A DNA stretch of 34,201 nucleotides from Alphaproteobacteria bacterium (lineage in GTDB: Bacteria; Pseudomonadota; Alphaproteobacteria; Bin95): NCBI GenBank assembly GCA_022822125.1, contig JAJECF010000204.1, positions 1 through 34,201 on the forward strand. The letters are read 5' to 3'. Positions 23,882 through 32,328 of the stretch are shown in pieces. The notes under the pieces are model-generated. The model made no database searches. It had not been told where the DNA came from and saw only the letters and a program-made list of their open reading frames with translations. Position 1 is the stretch's first letter, and each line of letters starts with the position of its first letter. Both the position numbers and the translations under genes were made by a program.

Positions 23882-24466
23882 TCAGGCGAAGCGGCAGGCG
23901 TCGTCGAAGACCAGCCTCGGATGACGCTCGAACAGCACCGACTCGTCGCCATGGCCGATATTGCAGAGGAAATTGGCCTTGACGCTTGTGCCGGCGAAGA
24001 AGGCGGCGGTCGCCTTGTCCTTGTCGAAGCCGGACATGGCGCCGATGTCGAAGCCGAGCGCGCGGGCCGCGATCATGAAATAGGCGCCTTGCAGCGTGCC
24101 GTTGCGGAAGCCCGCATCCTCCGCCGCCGCCGGGTCGTTGCGGTAGAGATCGGCCATGGCGGCATTGTGCGGGAAGAGGTAGTCCATGCGCTCGAAGAAC
24201 CTGACGTCGTAGCCGATCACCGCCGTCGCCGGCGCGGCCATGGTCTTTTCCAGATTGCCGGAGGACAGCGCCGGAGCGAGCTTTTCCTTGGCTTCGCGCG
24301 AGCGCACGAAGACGAAGCGGGCCGGGGACATATTGGCGCTGGTCGGGCCCCACTTCATCAGTTCGTAGATCCGGCGGATATCGTCGTCCGTCACCGGCCG
24401 GTCGCGCCAGGCGTTGTGGGTGCGGGCCTTGCGGAAAATCAGGTCCAGGGCGGCATCGTCGAGCAT
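23882..24466 (-). CDS. Nitroreductase family protein, RutE/HadB type (malonic semialdehyde reductase-like)
   Basis: 194-residue FMN-dependent reductase. The stretch [46 protein letters not shown] and [22 protein letters not shown], then [19 protein letters not shown] and [29 protein letters not shown], are characteristic of the RutE/HadB branch. RutE reduces malonic semialdehyde in uracil degradation, but no other rut gene is present, so the substrate is uncertain. The ATG at 24466 is chosen because upstream codons to 24685 overlap the divergent oxidoreductase and have no family similarity. It is divergently arranged with that gene across 70 bases. Confidence 0.9.
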   Translation of the reverse strand: MLDDAALDLIFRKARTHNAWRDRPVTDDDIRRIYELMKWGPTSANMSPARFVFVRSREAKEKLAPALSSGNLEKTMAAPATAVIGYDVRFFERMDYLFPHNAAMADLYRNDPAAAEDAGFRNGTLQGAYFMIAARALGFDIGAMSGFDKDKATAAFFAGTSVKANFLCNIGHGDESVLFERHPRLVFDDACRFA

Positions 24467-24536
24467 CGACTGGCTCCGTTTGCGGAAGGCGCTAAACTCC
24501 GGGCTCCCGTTCCCGCCGTCAAGGAATCCGTGCCAC

Positions 24537-25508
24537 ATGCGCGCCGCCGTCTGCTCCGCCTGGGGCGAAGTCGAGAGCCTCGAAATCCGCGACCTGCCCG
24601 AGCCCCGGCCCGGCGAGGGCGAGGTCGCGATCCGGGTCGCGGCGGCGGGCGTCAATTTCGCCGATGCGATCATGATCGCCGGCAACTACCAGACGCGGCC
24701 GGCGCACCCCTTCGCGCCGGGACTGGAGGTGGCGGGCGAGGTGATCGCGCTCGGCCCCGGCTGCAAGCGGCTCGCCGTCGGCGACCGGGTCATGGCGATC
24801 CTCTGGTGGGGCGGCTATGCGGAAACCGCTGTCGCGAAAGAGACGGAGACCTTCCCCGTGCCGGAGGGCATGTCCGATGTCGAGGCTGCGGCCTTCCCGA
24901 CCGCGTGGGTCTCCTCCCATGTCGCGATTCGCTGGCAGGCGGACCTCAAGGCGGGCGAGACCATGCTGGTGCTGGGCGCGGCGGGCGGCGTGGGTCTGGC
25001 GGCAGTGGAATGCGGCAAGGCGCTCGGCGCGCGGGTGATCGCGGCGGCGAGCAGCCCGGGGCGCCTGGCGCTCGCCGCCCGGCACGGCGCGGATGAGGGC
25101 ATCGACTACAGCGCAGACAGCCTGAAGGAGCGGGTCGCTGCGCTGACGGAGGGGCGGGGGGTCGATGTCGTCTATGACCCGGTCGGCGGACCGCTGTTCG
25201 ACGAGGCGCTTTCCTCGCTCGCTTGGGGCGGGCGCATCCTGCTGATCGGCTTCGTGGCGGGCGTGCCGCGCATCCCGGCCAACCGGCTGCTGGTCAAGCA
25301 CCGCTCGGCCATGGGCTCCTCCATGCGCTATTTCCGCCGCGAGCGCCCCGACCTGCTGCTGCGCAGCATGGAGGAACTCGCCGCCTGGCACCGCGAAGGA
25401 AAGGTGACGCCGCGCGTGACCGAGACCTGGAGCCTCGAAGACGTGCCCAAAGCAATCCGCCGCCTGACGGAGCGGCAGGCCACCGGCAAGGTGGTGGTGA
25501 CGCTCTGA
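24537..25508 (+). CDS. NADPH:quinone oxidoreductase family protein (zinc-free MDR)
   Basis: 323-residue medium-chain reductase. The N-terminal substrate domain ([46 protein letters not shown]) lacks the catalytic zinc cysteines, as in quinone oxidoreductases. The Rossmann motif is [29 protein letters not shown] (about 144-172), and [16 protein letters not shown] with [11 protein letters not shown] follows. AAGGA stands 11 bases before the ATG; the in-frame upstream ATG at 24414 is inside the divergent nitroreductase gene. It reduces quinones or enones with NADPH; the exact substrate is unknown. Pairing with a nitroreductase hints at a shared detoxification or redox role, which is inference. 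Confidence 0.9.
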   Translation: MRAAVCSAWGEVESLEIRDLPEPRPGEGEVAIRVAAAGVNFADAIMIAGNYQTRPAHPFAPGLEVAGEVIALGPGCKRLAVGDRVMAILWWGGYAETAVAKETETFPVPEGMSDVEAAAFPTAWVSSHVAIRWQADLKAGETMLVLGAAGGVGLAAVECGKALGARVIAAASSPGRLALAARHGADEGIDYSADSLKERVAALTEGRGVDVVYDPVGGPLFDEALSSLAWGGRILLIGFVAGVPRIPANRLLVKHRSAMGSSMRYFRRERPDLLLRSMEELAAWHREGKVTPRVTETWSLEDVPKAIRRLTERQATGKVVVTL

Positions 25509-25518
25509 GCAGGAGGCC

Positions 25519-27585
25519 TTAGTCGATGGCGGCGGTTCGGAGAGCGGCCGCGGCGGCCGAATCCGGAGCACCGTTCAGCCGGCGGCGGTAAACCTCCGTG
25601 CTTTCCAGCACGCGCTGGATATAATTGCGGGTTTCGGCATAGGGCACGAGCTCCATCCAGTCGATGGGATCGACCTTGCCGCTGCGCGGGTCGCCATAGG
25701 TGCGCAGCCACTCTTTGACGCGGTTGGGGCCGGCATTGTAGGCCGCGAGCGCGAGTGCGCGGTCGCCTTCGAAAGTCTCCAGCAATTCCGCCAGGTAGGT
25801 GCTGCCGAGCGCGATGTTGTAGCGCCTGTCGCTTCGCAGGCGGGAGCGGCTGTAGCTCAGGCCGAGCTTGCGGGAGACTTCCCTTGCTGTGCCGGGCAGC
25901 AGTTGCATCAGGCCCATCGCCCCGGACCGGCTGATCGCCCGCGCGTCCATCTCGCTTTCCTGCCGCGCCAGCCCCAGCAGCAGGGCGAGCTCCGGCGGGT
26001 CCGGCAGGCGGGCAATATCCTCCGCGCCGAAGGCCAGCGGATAGGCTTCGGCGATGAGCGGAACGCCGTTGCGCCAGGCGCGCTTCGCTGCGGTGACCGA
26101 GATATGCGCCGCCCCGTAGGCCAGCCCCAGCCGGCTCGCGAGCAGATGCTCGCCGGGCGTCTGCGCCCCCCGGCTCAATTGGGTGACGAAGGTGCGCATG
26201 GTCCTGAAGTGGCCGGCAGCGCCCAGCAGACGCGCCGCCTGCGCGAGCGGGTTTGCCTCGAAGCGCTCCCGCTCTTCCGGCGCGACGGCCGGCTCCCCGG
26301 CCGGGAACCCGGGTTCGAGCGAGAGGGCCTTGCCGGCCAACTGTCCGTAGAAGGTCGCCGGATGGCGGGCCGCGCGCCGGCGCCATTCCGCCGCTCCGCC
26401 CCGGTCGCCCGCCGCCTCCGCGGCGCGGGCGGACCAGTAGGCGGCGCGGGCGCGGCTGATCGGGTAGCGCACCCGGTCGTACATGGCCCGGAAGTGCTTC
26501 GCGGCATCCCCCGGCCGGTCGAGGAAGCGGAGCGCCAGCCAGCCGGCGAGCCATTCGGCTTCCGAGAACGGGCCGGCGTCGGTCTGCCCGTGCTGCGAGG
26601 CGATGGCGTAGGCATCGGCGAACAGGCGCTGCTTTATCGCCTCGCGGATCTGGTAGTTCTGCTCCCGCCACCACTTGCCGGGACGGGCAAGCTCCGCCGG
26701 CCGGTCGAGCAACAACTCGCGCGCGCCCGCATGATTGCCGGCAAGCCGGCGCCAGCGTATGCGCTCGAAGACGAGGCCCGGATGGGCGCGCAACCGGGCC
26801 GGCACCTGCCGGACCGCCCAGTCCACGCCGGGTCTGCGCTGCATCAGCCGGAGGCGCGCTTCGCCCAGCCGGCGCTCCGCCTTGCCGGCGCGGCGAAGCT
26901 GGCGCTGCGCGGCGCCGATGCGCTCGTCCCAGAGCAGCCGGTCGAGCCGGCGGTTATGCTCTTCAACGCCGAGCGCCGTGCGGTGCCGTCTGAGGAAGCG
27001 CCGCTCCAGATCGCGGGGAAAGTCGCCGCCGATCCAGGCCTCGCGCAGCAGCCGGCGCCCGGCCTCCGCCTCGCCGTTCGCGATCAGGGCCTCCGCCAGA
27101 CGCAGCTTGCCGATGCCGCTCACAGGCGGGAAACGAGCGAACCAGGCGCGCGCCGCCCGGCCTGGCCAGTCCTCCGGCATCAGCTCTTCGGCCCGCCGAA
27201 GGAGCGCGGCCTGCTTTGGCCAGTCCGGATGGGCCTCCAGGAACGCCTTGATTTCGGCGAAGGTTGCGGCGGTGTCCAGACTCCGCAGGCGTCGCCATTC
27301 GATCAGCACGGCGGCAAGGGGATGCTCCGCCTGTTCCGCGCTTCGGGCGGCCTGGCGCCACTCGCCGCGCGAGGCTGAGTCGAGCGCGGCGCGGAGCGCC
27401 CGCCGCCCGTCGTCGCCCGGAACGCCGCTCGCGGTCTCCTCCTGCGGCGCATGGGCTTCGCTCGGGGCGGGCGGCGGCGCAACCGGCGCGGCCGCCGAGC
27501 AGGCCGCTATCAATGCGAAAACGCCGGCAGCCAGCGCCGCACCGAGGCCCGTCCTGGCACCCCCCCCTCGCATCCCCCGATCCAT
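25519..27585 (-). CDS. slt: Soluble lytic murein transglycosylase, lipid-anchored
   Basis: 688-residue peptidoglycan-cleaving enzyme that produces 1,6-anhydromuramyl ends in the periplasm. The signal sequence ends in a lipobox (LIAAC, Cys29), implying membrane attachment although the family is called soluble. A long alpha-superhelical region (about 60-500) precedes the SLT catalytic domain: LARQESEMDARAISRSGAMGLMQLLPGTA, with the catalytic Glu in RQES, then YNIALGSTYLAELLE and ALAAYNAGPNRVKEWL. The arrangement matches Slt70. It is convergent with the quinone oxidoreductase (10 bases apart) and separated from recR by a possible terminator. Confidence 0.92.
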   Translation of the reverse strand: MDRGMRGGGARTGLGAALAAGVFALIAACSAAAPVAPPPAPSEAHAPQEETASGVPGDDGRRALRAALDSASRGEWRQAARSAEQAEHPLAAVLIEWRRLRSLDTAATFAEIKAFLEAHPDWPKQAALLRRAEELMPEDWPGRAARAWFARFPPVSGIGKLRLAEALIANGEAEAGRRLLREAWIGGDFPRDLERRFLRRHRTALGVEEHNRRLDRLLWDERIGAAQRQLRRAGKAERRLGEARLRLMQRRPGVDWAVRQVPARLRAHPGLVFERIRWRRLAGNHAGARELLLDRPAELARPGKWWREQNYQIREAIKQRLFADAYAIASQHGQTDAGPFSEAEWLAGWLALRFLDRPGDAAKHFRAMYDRVRYPISRARAAYWSARAAEAAGDRGGAAEWRRRAARHPATFYGQLAGKALSLEPGFPAGEPAVAPEERERFEANPLAQAARLLGAAGHFRTMRTFVTQLSRGAQTPGEHLLASRLGLAYGAAHISVTAAKRAWRNGVPLIAEAYPLAFGAEDIARLPDPPELALLLGLARQESEMDARAISRSGAMGLMQLLPGTAREVSRKLGLSYSRSRLRSDRRYNIALGSTYLAELLETFEGDRALALAAYNAGPNRVKEWLRTYGDPRSGKVDPIDWMELVPYAETRNYIQRVLESTEVYRRRLNGAPDSAAAAALRTAAID

Positions 27586-27614
27586 TCTGCCGGGCCCGGC
27601 CGGCTCCTGTCATG

Positions 27615-27645
27615 CGCCAAAGGCCGGGTAAGACAACCCCGGCTT
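27615..27645 (-). terminator. Possible terminator between recR and slt
   Basis: On the minus strand AAGCCGGG, a 9-base loop, then CCCGGC followed by CTTT. The stem is six G-C pairs (27623-27628 / 27638-27643) with a short T-tract; it lies between recR and slt and would end the dnaX-ybaB-recR transcript. Confidence 0.4.
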
Positions 27646-27728
27646 GCGCAATAAAGTATGCCCCATGATTTGCGTGAGAGGACAGGGCCTGTCGGGCCGG
27701 CGCCGCACGAGGCGGAGGATATTGCGTT

Positions 27729-28322
27729 TCACAGCGGCCGGCGGGCGCGGAGCGCGGTGGTGAGCGTGCCGTCATCCAGATAGTCGAGCGCACCGCCCAC
27801 CGGCACGCCGTGGGCGAGGCGCGTGATCGACACGTTGCAGCCGCCGAGGCGCTCGGCAAGGTAATGCGCCGTGGTCTGGCCCTCAACAGTGGCGCCGGTG
27901 GCCAGCACCACCTCGGCAATGCCGGGCGCCCCGGCGCGCGCCACGAGCGCGGCGACGCCGAGCTCCTCCGGCCCGACGCCGTCAAGCGCGGAGAGCACGC
28001 CGCCCAGCACATGGTAGCGGCCGCGAAAGACGCCCGTCCGCTCCAGCGCCCAGAGGTCGGAGACATCCTCCACGACGCAGATCGCCGACTGGTCCCGCGA
28101 CGGATCGGCGCAGATGCCGCAAGGGTCGGTCGTGTCGAGATTGCGGCATTCGGAGCAGGTGACGATCGATTCGGACGCCGCCTCCAGCACGCGGGCGAGC
28201 GGCGCCATCAGGCCTTCACGGCGCTTGATGAGGTGCAGCGCGGCGCGCCGGGCCGAGCGGGGGCCGAGCCCCGGCAGGCGGGCGAGCAGGCGGATCAGCG
28301 TCTCCAGATCGCCGGGCAGCAT
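27729..28322 (-). CDS. recR: Recombination mediator protein RecR
   Basis: 197 residues. It has an N-terminal helix-hairpin-helix ([20 protein letters not shown]), a C4 zinc finger ([16 protein letters not shown]), a TOPRIM domain ([29 protein letters not shown]) and the RecR C-terminal [22 protein letters not shown]. RecR acts with RecF/RecO to load RecA on single-stranded DNA gaps. The ATG is one base after the ybaB stop, completing the conserved dnaX-ybaB-recR operon. Confidence 0.97.
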   Translation of the reverse strand: MLPGDLETLIRLLARLPGLGPRSARRAALHLIKRREGLMAPLARVLEAASESIVTCSECRNLDTTDPCGICADPSRDQSAICVVEDVSDLWALERTGVFRGRYHVLGGVLSALDGVGPEELGVAALVARAGAPGIAEVVLATGATVEGQTTAHYLAERLGGCNVSITRLAHGVPVGGALDYLDDGTLTTALRARRPL

Positions 28323-28323
28323 G

Positions 28324-28647
28324 TCAGAAGGGCAGGTTGAAGCCGGGCGGCAGCTCCAGCCCTCCGGTCAATTTGCGCATTTCCTCCCGTGCATGCGCGT
28401 CGGCCTTGGCGCGCGCATCGTTGAAGCCTGCGGTAATCAGGTCTTCCATCACCTCGGCTTCGGCCGGGTCGATCAGGCTCGGGTCGATCCTGAGGCCCAG
28501 AAGCTCGCCCTTGGCGTTCATGCGCACCTCGACCATGCCCGCCGCCGCCCGTCCGACCACTTCATGGCCTGCCAGCGTCTCCTGCATCGCGGCCATTTTC
28601 TGCTGCATTTCCTGGGCCTGTTTCATCATGTTGGCGAGGTTCTTCAT
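28324..28647 (-). CDS. ybaB: YbaB/EbfC family nucleoid-associated protein
   Basis: 107 residues: [22 protein letters not shown] (tweezer-like helix), [29 protein letters not shown] (central sheet) and [28 protein letters not shown] helix at the C-terminus. YbaB/EbfC dimers bind DNA and help nucleoid organisation; the gene is always close to dnaX and recR. Its ATG overlaps the dnaX stop as ATGA, so translation is coupled. Confidence 0.96.
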   Translation of the reverse strand: MKNLANMMKQAQEMQQKMAAMQETLAGHEVVGRAAAGMVEVRMNAKGELLGLRIDPSLIDPAEAEVMEDLITAGFNDARAKADAHAREEMRKLTGGLELPPGFNLPF

Positions 28648-30362
28648 CGCTCGTCTTCCTGCTCCTCGGAGGGCTCGGCCAGCGCCTCGCCCGGCTGGAT
28701 CGGGCGTATATCGGCGATGGCGGCGTCGGGGAAGATTTCCAGCGTATGTTGCGCGAGCGGGTGCTGGCGCGCGCGCTCGAACAGGTCCCGCCGGGCGTCT
28801 TCGTGTTGTTCGGCAAGCGTGGCGTCCCCGCCTTCTTCCACCGCGGATACCGTCCAGGGCGCGCCGGTCCAGCGGGTCAGGCGCTTTGCGACCTCGGCAG
28901 CGAAATTGTCCGGCGCCCGCTCGCCGAGCCTGAGGGCGATACGGCCCGGCTCGAAGGAGACGAGATGCGCGTCATGGACCAGATGCGAATGGAGGCGGGG
29001 TTCGCGGCGTTCCTCGAACAGCGCCGCCACGGCGTCGAAATCCGCGAGTTCCGGCAGGTCGGGCGGCGGCGGGGCTTCCGGGGCGGGGTCGCCGGCCCTC
29101 TCGTTCGTTACGTCTTCCTTGACCGGCGGCGCAGCGGGCGGCTCGGGAGCCGGCGCCGGTTCGGCTCTCGCTGGCGGAGCCGCTGCGGCGGGCGCGCCGG
29201 CGCGGAGTTGCGCGATCGCTTCGGCCGGCGTGGGCAGCCCGGCGGCATAGGCGATGCGCATCAGCGCCATCTCGAAGGCCGGCTTGGCTGACGGCGCGGC
29301 ATTCACTTCCTGGATGCCCTTGAGCACAAGCTGCCAGACGCGGGTGAGCGCCGGCATAGAGAGCGCTTCGGCCAGTTTGCGGCCGCGCACCCGCTCCGCC
29401 TCCGGCAGGGCGGCGTCTTCGGCCTCCGCCGGCACGACCAGGGCGCGGGTCAGCCGATGCACGAGTTCCGCCATGTCCTGCAGCACGAGGCCCGGATCGG
29501 CGCCGGCCCGGTACATCTCGTCGAACCGGGCGAGCGCGGCGGCCGCCTCGCCGCGCATCAGCGCCTCGAACAGGTCGTAAATGTCCAGCCGGTCGGCCAG
29601 CCCCAGCATCTCGTTCACGGCGTCCGCGGCAATCCTGCCGCCATGGGCCTCGGCAATGGCCTGGTCCAGCATGGAGAGGCCGTCGCGCACCGAGCCGTCG
29701 GCGGCCCGCGCGATCCGCGCCAGCGCTTCGGGCTCGATCTCCGCGCCTTCCTTCGCAACCACGCCCGCGAAATGCGCCTCCAGCATATCGACCGGGACGC
29801 GGCGCAGGTCGAAGCGCTGGCAGCGCGACAGCACCGTGACCGGCACCTTGCGGATCTCGGTCGTCGCGAAGATGAATTTCACATGCCCCGGCGGCTCCTC
29901 CAGCGTCTTCAGCAGCGCGTTGAAGGCCTGGCGCGAGAGCATGTGGACCTCGTCCACGATATAGACCTTGAAGCGCGCCGAGACCGGGCGGTAGCGCGCC
30001 GCCTCGATGATCTCGCGCACATCGTCCACGCCGGTATGCGAGGCCGCGTCCATCTCGATGACATCGACATGCCGATCGGCGGCAATCGCCGTGCAGGCCT
30101 CGCAGACGCCGCAGGGCTCCTCCGCCGGCCCGTCGCGCGCGCCGTCGGGCCCGAGGCAGTTGAGCGCGCGGGCGAGGATGCGCGCCGTCGTCGTCTTGCC
30201 GACGCCCCGCACGCCGGTGAGCATGAAGGCATGCGCAATCCGCCCGGTCCGGATCGCGTTGGTGAGAATGCGCACCAGCGCTTCCTGGCCGACAAGGTCG
30301 CCGAAAGCGGCGGGCCGGTATTTGCGGGCCAGCACCCGGTAGGCGGCAGGCGTGTCGCTCAT
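28644..30362 (-). CDS. dnaX: DNA polymerase III subunit gamma/tau (DnaX)
   Basis: 572-residue clamp-loader ATPase. Walker A is GVRGVGKTT (about 49-57), the zinc-binding cysteines are in ALNC and CGVCEAC, Walker B is YIVDEVHMLS, and the sensor region is FATTEIRKVPVTVLSRCQRFDLRR with the arginine finger SRC. After the conserved domain III (about 245-370) comes an Ala/Pro-rich linker (about 385-430: PAAAAPPARAEPAPAPEPPA) and a tau-specific C-terminal domain. I did not see an obvious A-rich slippery site for a gamma form. The ORF begins 42 bases downstream of the SRP RNA gene. Confidence 0.97.
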   Translation of the reverse strand: MSDTPAAYRVLARKYRPAAFGDLVGQEALVRILTNAIRTGRIAHAFMLTGVRGVGKTTTARILARALNCLGPDGARDGPAEEPCGVCEACTAIAADRHVDVIEMDAASHTGVDDVREIIEAARYRPVSARFKVYIVDEVHMLSRQAFNALLKTLEEPPGHVKFIFATTEIRKVPVTVLSRCQRFDLRRVPVDMLEAHFAGVVAKEGAEIEPEALARIARAADGSVRDGLSMLDQAIAEAHGGRIAADAVNEMLGLADRLDIYDLFEALMRGEAAAALARFDEMYRAGADPGLVLQDMAELVHRLTRALVVPAEAEDAALPEAERVRGRKLAEALSMPALTRVWQLVLKGIQEVNAAPSAKPAFEMALMRIAYAAGLPTPAEAIAQLRAGAPAAAAPPARAEPAPAPEPPAAPPVKEDVTNERAGDPAPEAPPPPDLPELADFDAVAALFEERREPRLHSHLVHDAHLVSFEPGRIALRLGERAPDNFAAEVAKRLTRWTGAPWTVSAVEEGGDATLAEQHEDARRDLFERARQHPLAQHTLEIFPDAAIADIRPIQPGEALAEPSEEQEDER

Positions 30363-30403
30363 CGCGGGCAGTCTAGCGCATCGGCCGGAGTTTCTCAGGA
30401 AAG

Positions 30404-30500
30404 CGGAGGCCGGCAGGCGACCCGGACCGGAAACTCGTTACGGCTGCTTCCTTCCGGACCTGACCGGGTTGGCGAGGGGTCCGCCCGCCGCCGGTCTCCG
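30404..30500 (-). ncRNA. ffs: Signal recognition particle RNA, small bacterial type (4.5S)
   Basis: The minus strand contains the invariant apical domain GGTCAGGTCCGGAAGGAAGC (ending near 30446), with GGAA tetraloop and the Ffh-binding symmetric and asymmetric loops. Flanking sequence pairs into one long hairpin from CGGAG (30500) to CTCCG (30404), about 97 nt. Location directly ahead of dnaX is typical of Alphaproteobacteria. Confidence 0.95.
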
Positions 30501-30506
30501 CGTCCA

Positions 30507-30512
30507 TCTATA
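30507..30512 (-). promoter_or_regulatory. -10 element of the SRP RNA promoter
   Basis: TATAGA on the minus strand, six bases before the predicted 5' end of the SRP RNA at 30500. No good -35 is seen at the right spacing. It lies in the 27-base gap after the hydrolase stop codon. Confidence 0.5.
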
Positions 30513-30527
30513 GCAGCGCCGGTGCGC

Positions 30528-31406
30528 TCAGGCCAGCGAGAAGAACGCTTCCAGGCGCCCGGCCGTCTCCGCCGGCATCTCCTCCGGCAGGAAATGGCCG
30601 CAGGCGAGGCCTTCGCCCTCCACCCGGTCCGCCCAGAGCCGCCAGATTTCGAGCACCGACCTGCGCTTGTGCGGACGCCCCGCCGCGCCCCAGAGCGCCA
30701 GCAGCGGCGCGGCGATGCGCCGGCCCGCCGCGCGGTCGGCGGCGTCGAGCTCGCAGTCGATCGTGGCGCCGGCGCGATAATCGTCGCAGGTCGCGCGGAT
30801 CGTTTCCGGGTCGCGGAAGGCGGCCAGATAGTCCGCCATCGCCGCCTCGGCGAAGCAGTCCCTGCCCGACCAGCGCCCCGTCAGCTGTTTGAGGAACCAG
30901 TCCGGGTCGCGCCCGATCATGGTCTCCGGCAGGGGCGCGGGCTGCGCGAGGAAAAACCAGTGGAAGGAGTCCAAGCTTCCCTGCTGCCCCTGCCGCTCGA
31001 ATTGCTCCAGCGTCGGCACGATGTCGAGCACCGCAATGCGGGCGACGCGCTCCGGATGGTCGAGCGCCAGGCGGTAGGCGACGCGCCCGCCCCGGTCATG
31101 CCCGGCGAGGCAGAAGCGCTCGTGGCCGAGGCGCTCCATGACCCGCACCATGTCCGCCGCCATCGCCCGCTTGGAATAGGGGCGGTTCTCCGCATCGTTT
31201 GCGGGCTTGCCGCTTCGCCCGTAGCCGCGCATGTCGGGGCAGACCACGGTGAAACGCGCCGCCAGGCGGGGCGCCACCTCATGCCAGATGACATGCGTTT
31301 GCGGATAGCCGTGCAGCAGGAGCACGGGCGGGCCGCTGCCGCCGATGCGCAGGTGGATCGGGACGCCGTCGCCTTCGACCCGCCGCTCCTCGAAGCCTTC
31401 GAACAT
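30528..31406 (-). CDS. Alpha/beta hydrolase with complete fluoroacetate-dehalogenase-type active site
   Basis: 292 residues. The catalytic set of fluoroacetate dehalogenase is present: nucleophile Asp104 in GHDRGGR, carboxylate-binding Arg105 and Arg108, acid Asp128 (LDIVPT), halide-pocket His149, Trp150 (FHWFFLAQP) and Tyr210 (CDDYRAG), and base His271 (CGHFLPEEMP). Except for the tyrosine (shifted by two), these are the same residue numbers as in the Burkholderia FA1 enzyme. HGYPQTHVIW and CPDMRGYGRSGKP are the earlier family motifs. Haloacetate dehalogenation is therefore plausible, but many homologues with this set are active on other esters or epoxides, so activity is inferred. A paralogue starts at 223 at the left edge. 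Confidence 0.88.
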   Translation of the reverse strand: MFEGFEERRVEGDGVPIHLRIGGSGPPVLLLHGYPQTHVIWHEVAPRLAARFTVVCPDMRGYGRSGKPANDAENRPYSKRAMAADMVRVMERLGHERFCLAGHDRGGRVAYRLALDHPERVARIAVLDIVPTLEQFERQGQQGSLDSFHWFFLAQPAPLPETMIGRDPDWFLKQLTGRWSGRDCFAEAAMADYLAAFRDPETIRATCDDYRAGATIDCELDAADRAAGRRIAAPLLALWGAAGRPHKRRSVLEIWRLWADRVEGEGLACGHFLPEEMPAETAGRLEAFFSLA

Positions 31407-31434
31407 CAGGGAAAAGCCAACCGGAACAAGGGGA

Positions 31435-31511
31435 TGGTGGGTCCGACAAGACTTGAACTTGTGACCTCCGCCATGTCAAGACGGCGCTCTAACCGACTGA
31501 GCTACGGACCC
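31435..31511 (-). tRNA. tRNA-Val (anticodon GAC)
   Basis: Cloverleaf read on the minus strand: acceptor GGGTCCG / CGGACCC, D-stem GCTC / GAGC, anticodon stem CCGTC / GGCGG with loop TTGACAT (anticodon GAC), T-stem ACAAG / CTTGT with TTCAAGT loop, discriminator A and an encoded CCA. It sits 28 bases upstream of the hydrolase start. Confidence 0.96.
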
Positions 31512-31592
31512 CCGGAAGGCGCGCAACCTAACCTTCCGCACATATCTGCGCAAGCGGAGGTCAAGCTCTTTCGAACCGGGCGGCAATCCGGG

Positions 31593-31988
31593 CTAAATGC
31601 AGGCCGCCCCGGCGCGGGCGCAATCCTCGTCTTCCTCCCCGGTGCCGCCGCCGACGCCGCAGGCGCCGACAAGCTGTCCGTTGCGGAGGATCGGCGCGCC
31701 GCCCTTGCCGAGGATCATGCGCCCGCCATCGGCCGCCACGATGCCCCGGAAGGTCGGATGGTCCGCGCGCTCCGTCAGGTCGCCGCTCGGCCGGCCGAAG
31801 GCGGCGGAGGCGGCGGCCTTGCCCTGCGAGCCGTAAACCGCGGCCCAGATCGCGCCGTCCATGCGCTGGAAGGCGATGAGCCGCCCGCCGGCATCGGCAA
31901 CGGAAACGCAAATGAGAATGCCGAGGCTCTCCGCATGCGCGATGGCGGCCGCGGCGACGCGATTGGCTTCCTGGAGGGTGAGCGGCAT
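31593..31988 (-). CDS. GlcG/HbpS family heme-binding-like protein (DUF336)
   Basis: 131 residues, the family length. PLTLQEANRVAAAAIAHAESLG, VSVADAGGRLIAFQRMDGA, SQGKAAASAAFGRPSGDL and the glycine-rich end GGAPILRNGQLVGACGVGGGTGEEDEDCARAG are the GlcG/HbpS pattern. Family members bind heme (HbpS) or accompany glycolate and other oxidation genes, often as accessory proteins with unknown chemistry. ATG 31988 has GGAG seven bases upstream; an upstream frame to 32045 lacks family similarity. No oxidoreductase partner is adjacent. Confidence 0.88.
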   Translation of the reverse strand: MPLTLQEANRVAAAAIAHAESLGILICVSVADAGGRLIAFQRMDGAIWAAVYGSQGKAAASAAFGRPSGDLTERADHPTFRGIVAADGGRMILGKGGAPILRNGQLVGACGVGGGTGEEDEDCARAGAACI

Positions 31989-32038
31989 GAGACGTCTCCG
32001 GATGGGGGGCGGGTCGAGCTGGTGAGCGCAGATAGTGT

Positions 32039-32055
32039 ATAGCATTCCCTGCTAT
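32039..32055 (-). promoter_or_regulatory. Inverted repeat ATAGCA-N5-TGCTAT upstream of the GlcG-like gene
   Basis: Perfect 6-bp arms at 32039-32044 and 32050-32055, overlapping a -10-like TATACA (minus strand, 32036-32041), about 50 bases before the ATG. The position would suit a repressor, but no -35 is recognised. Confidence 0.4.
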
Positions 32056-32118
32056 GGCCGCGATCGTTGACCGGAACCGATGGCGCGTTTTCTCCCTGCC
32101 GTAGCCCCGGCCCTTTGT

Positions 32119-32234
32119 CCTCATCCTGAGCCTGTCGAAGGGGACGGCGGTTCCACAGGCGGGACGATCCTTCGATACGCCGTCCCCTTCGACAAGCTCA
32201 GGACAGGCTCTTCGGTCGGCTACTCAGGATGAGG
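32119..32234. repeat. Type B repeat nested in a type A repeat, with 17-bp inverted repeat
   Basis: An inverted type B copy (32119-32141) precedes a type A element whose left arm CCTTCGATACGC (32169-32180) and right arm GGCTACTCAGGATGAGG (32218-32234) are split by a second type B copy (32186-32207). The 17-base TGTCGAAGGGGACGGCG (32133-32149) is exactly complementary to 32178-32194. The island fills the gap between the divergent GlcG-like and ubiD-like genes. Confidence 0.8.
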
Positions 32235-32328
32235 AGAGGCGGGGGCGCCGGGCGGCATTTGCCCGTGAGTTTCAACCCGGCGCCGCTGGTATTATGGCCG
32301 GAAGGAAAACCGGCGGAGGAGCCAGCCC

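Noticed and set aside
28644..30362. Programmed frameshift in dnaX to make gamma
   Set aside because: I saw no A-rich slippery heptamer with a downstream stem in the linker region; not supported from sequence alone.
31514..31537. GGAAGG / CCTTCC dyad between tRNA-Val and the GlcG-like gene as a terminator
   Set aside because: Only six pairs with a 12-base loop and no T-tract on either strand; too weak to call.
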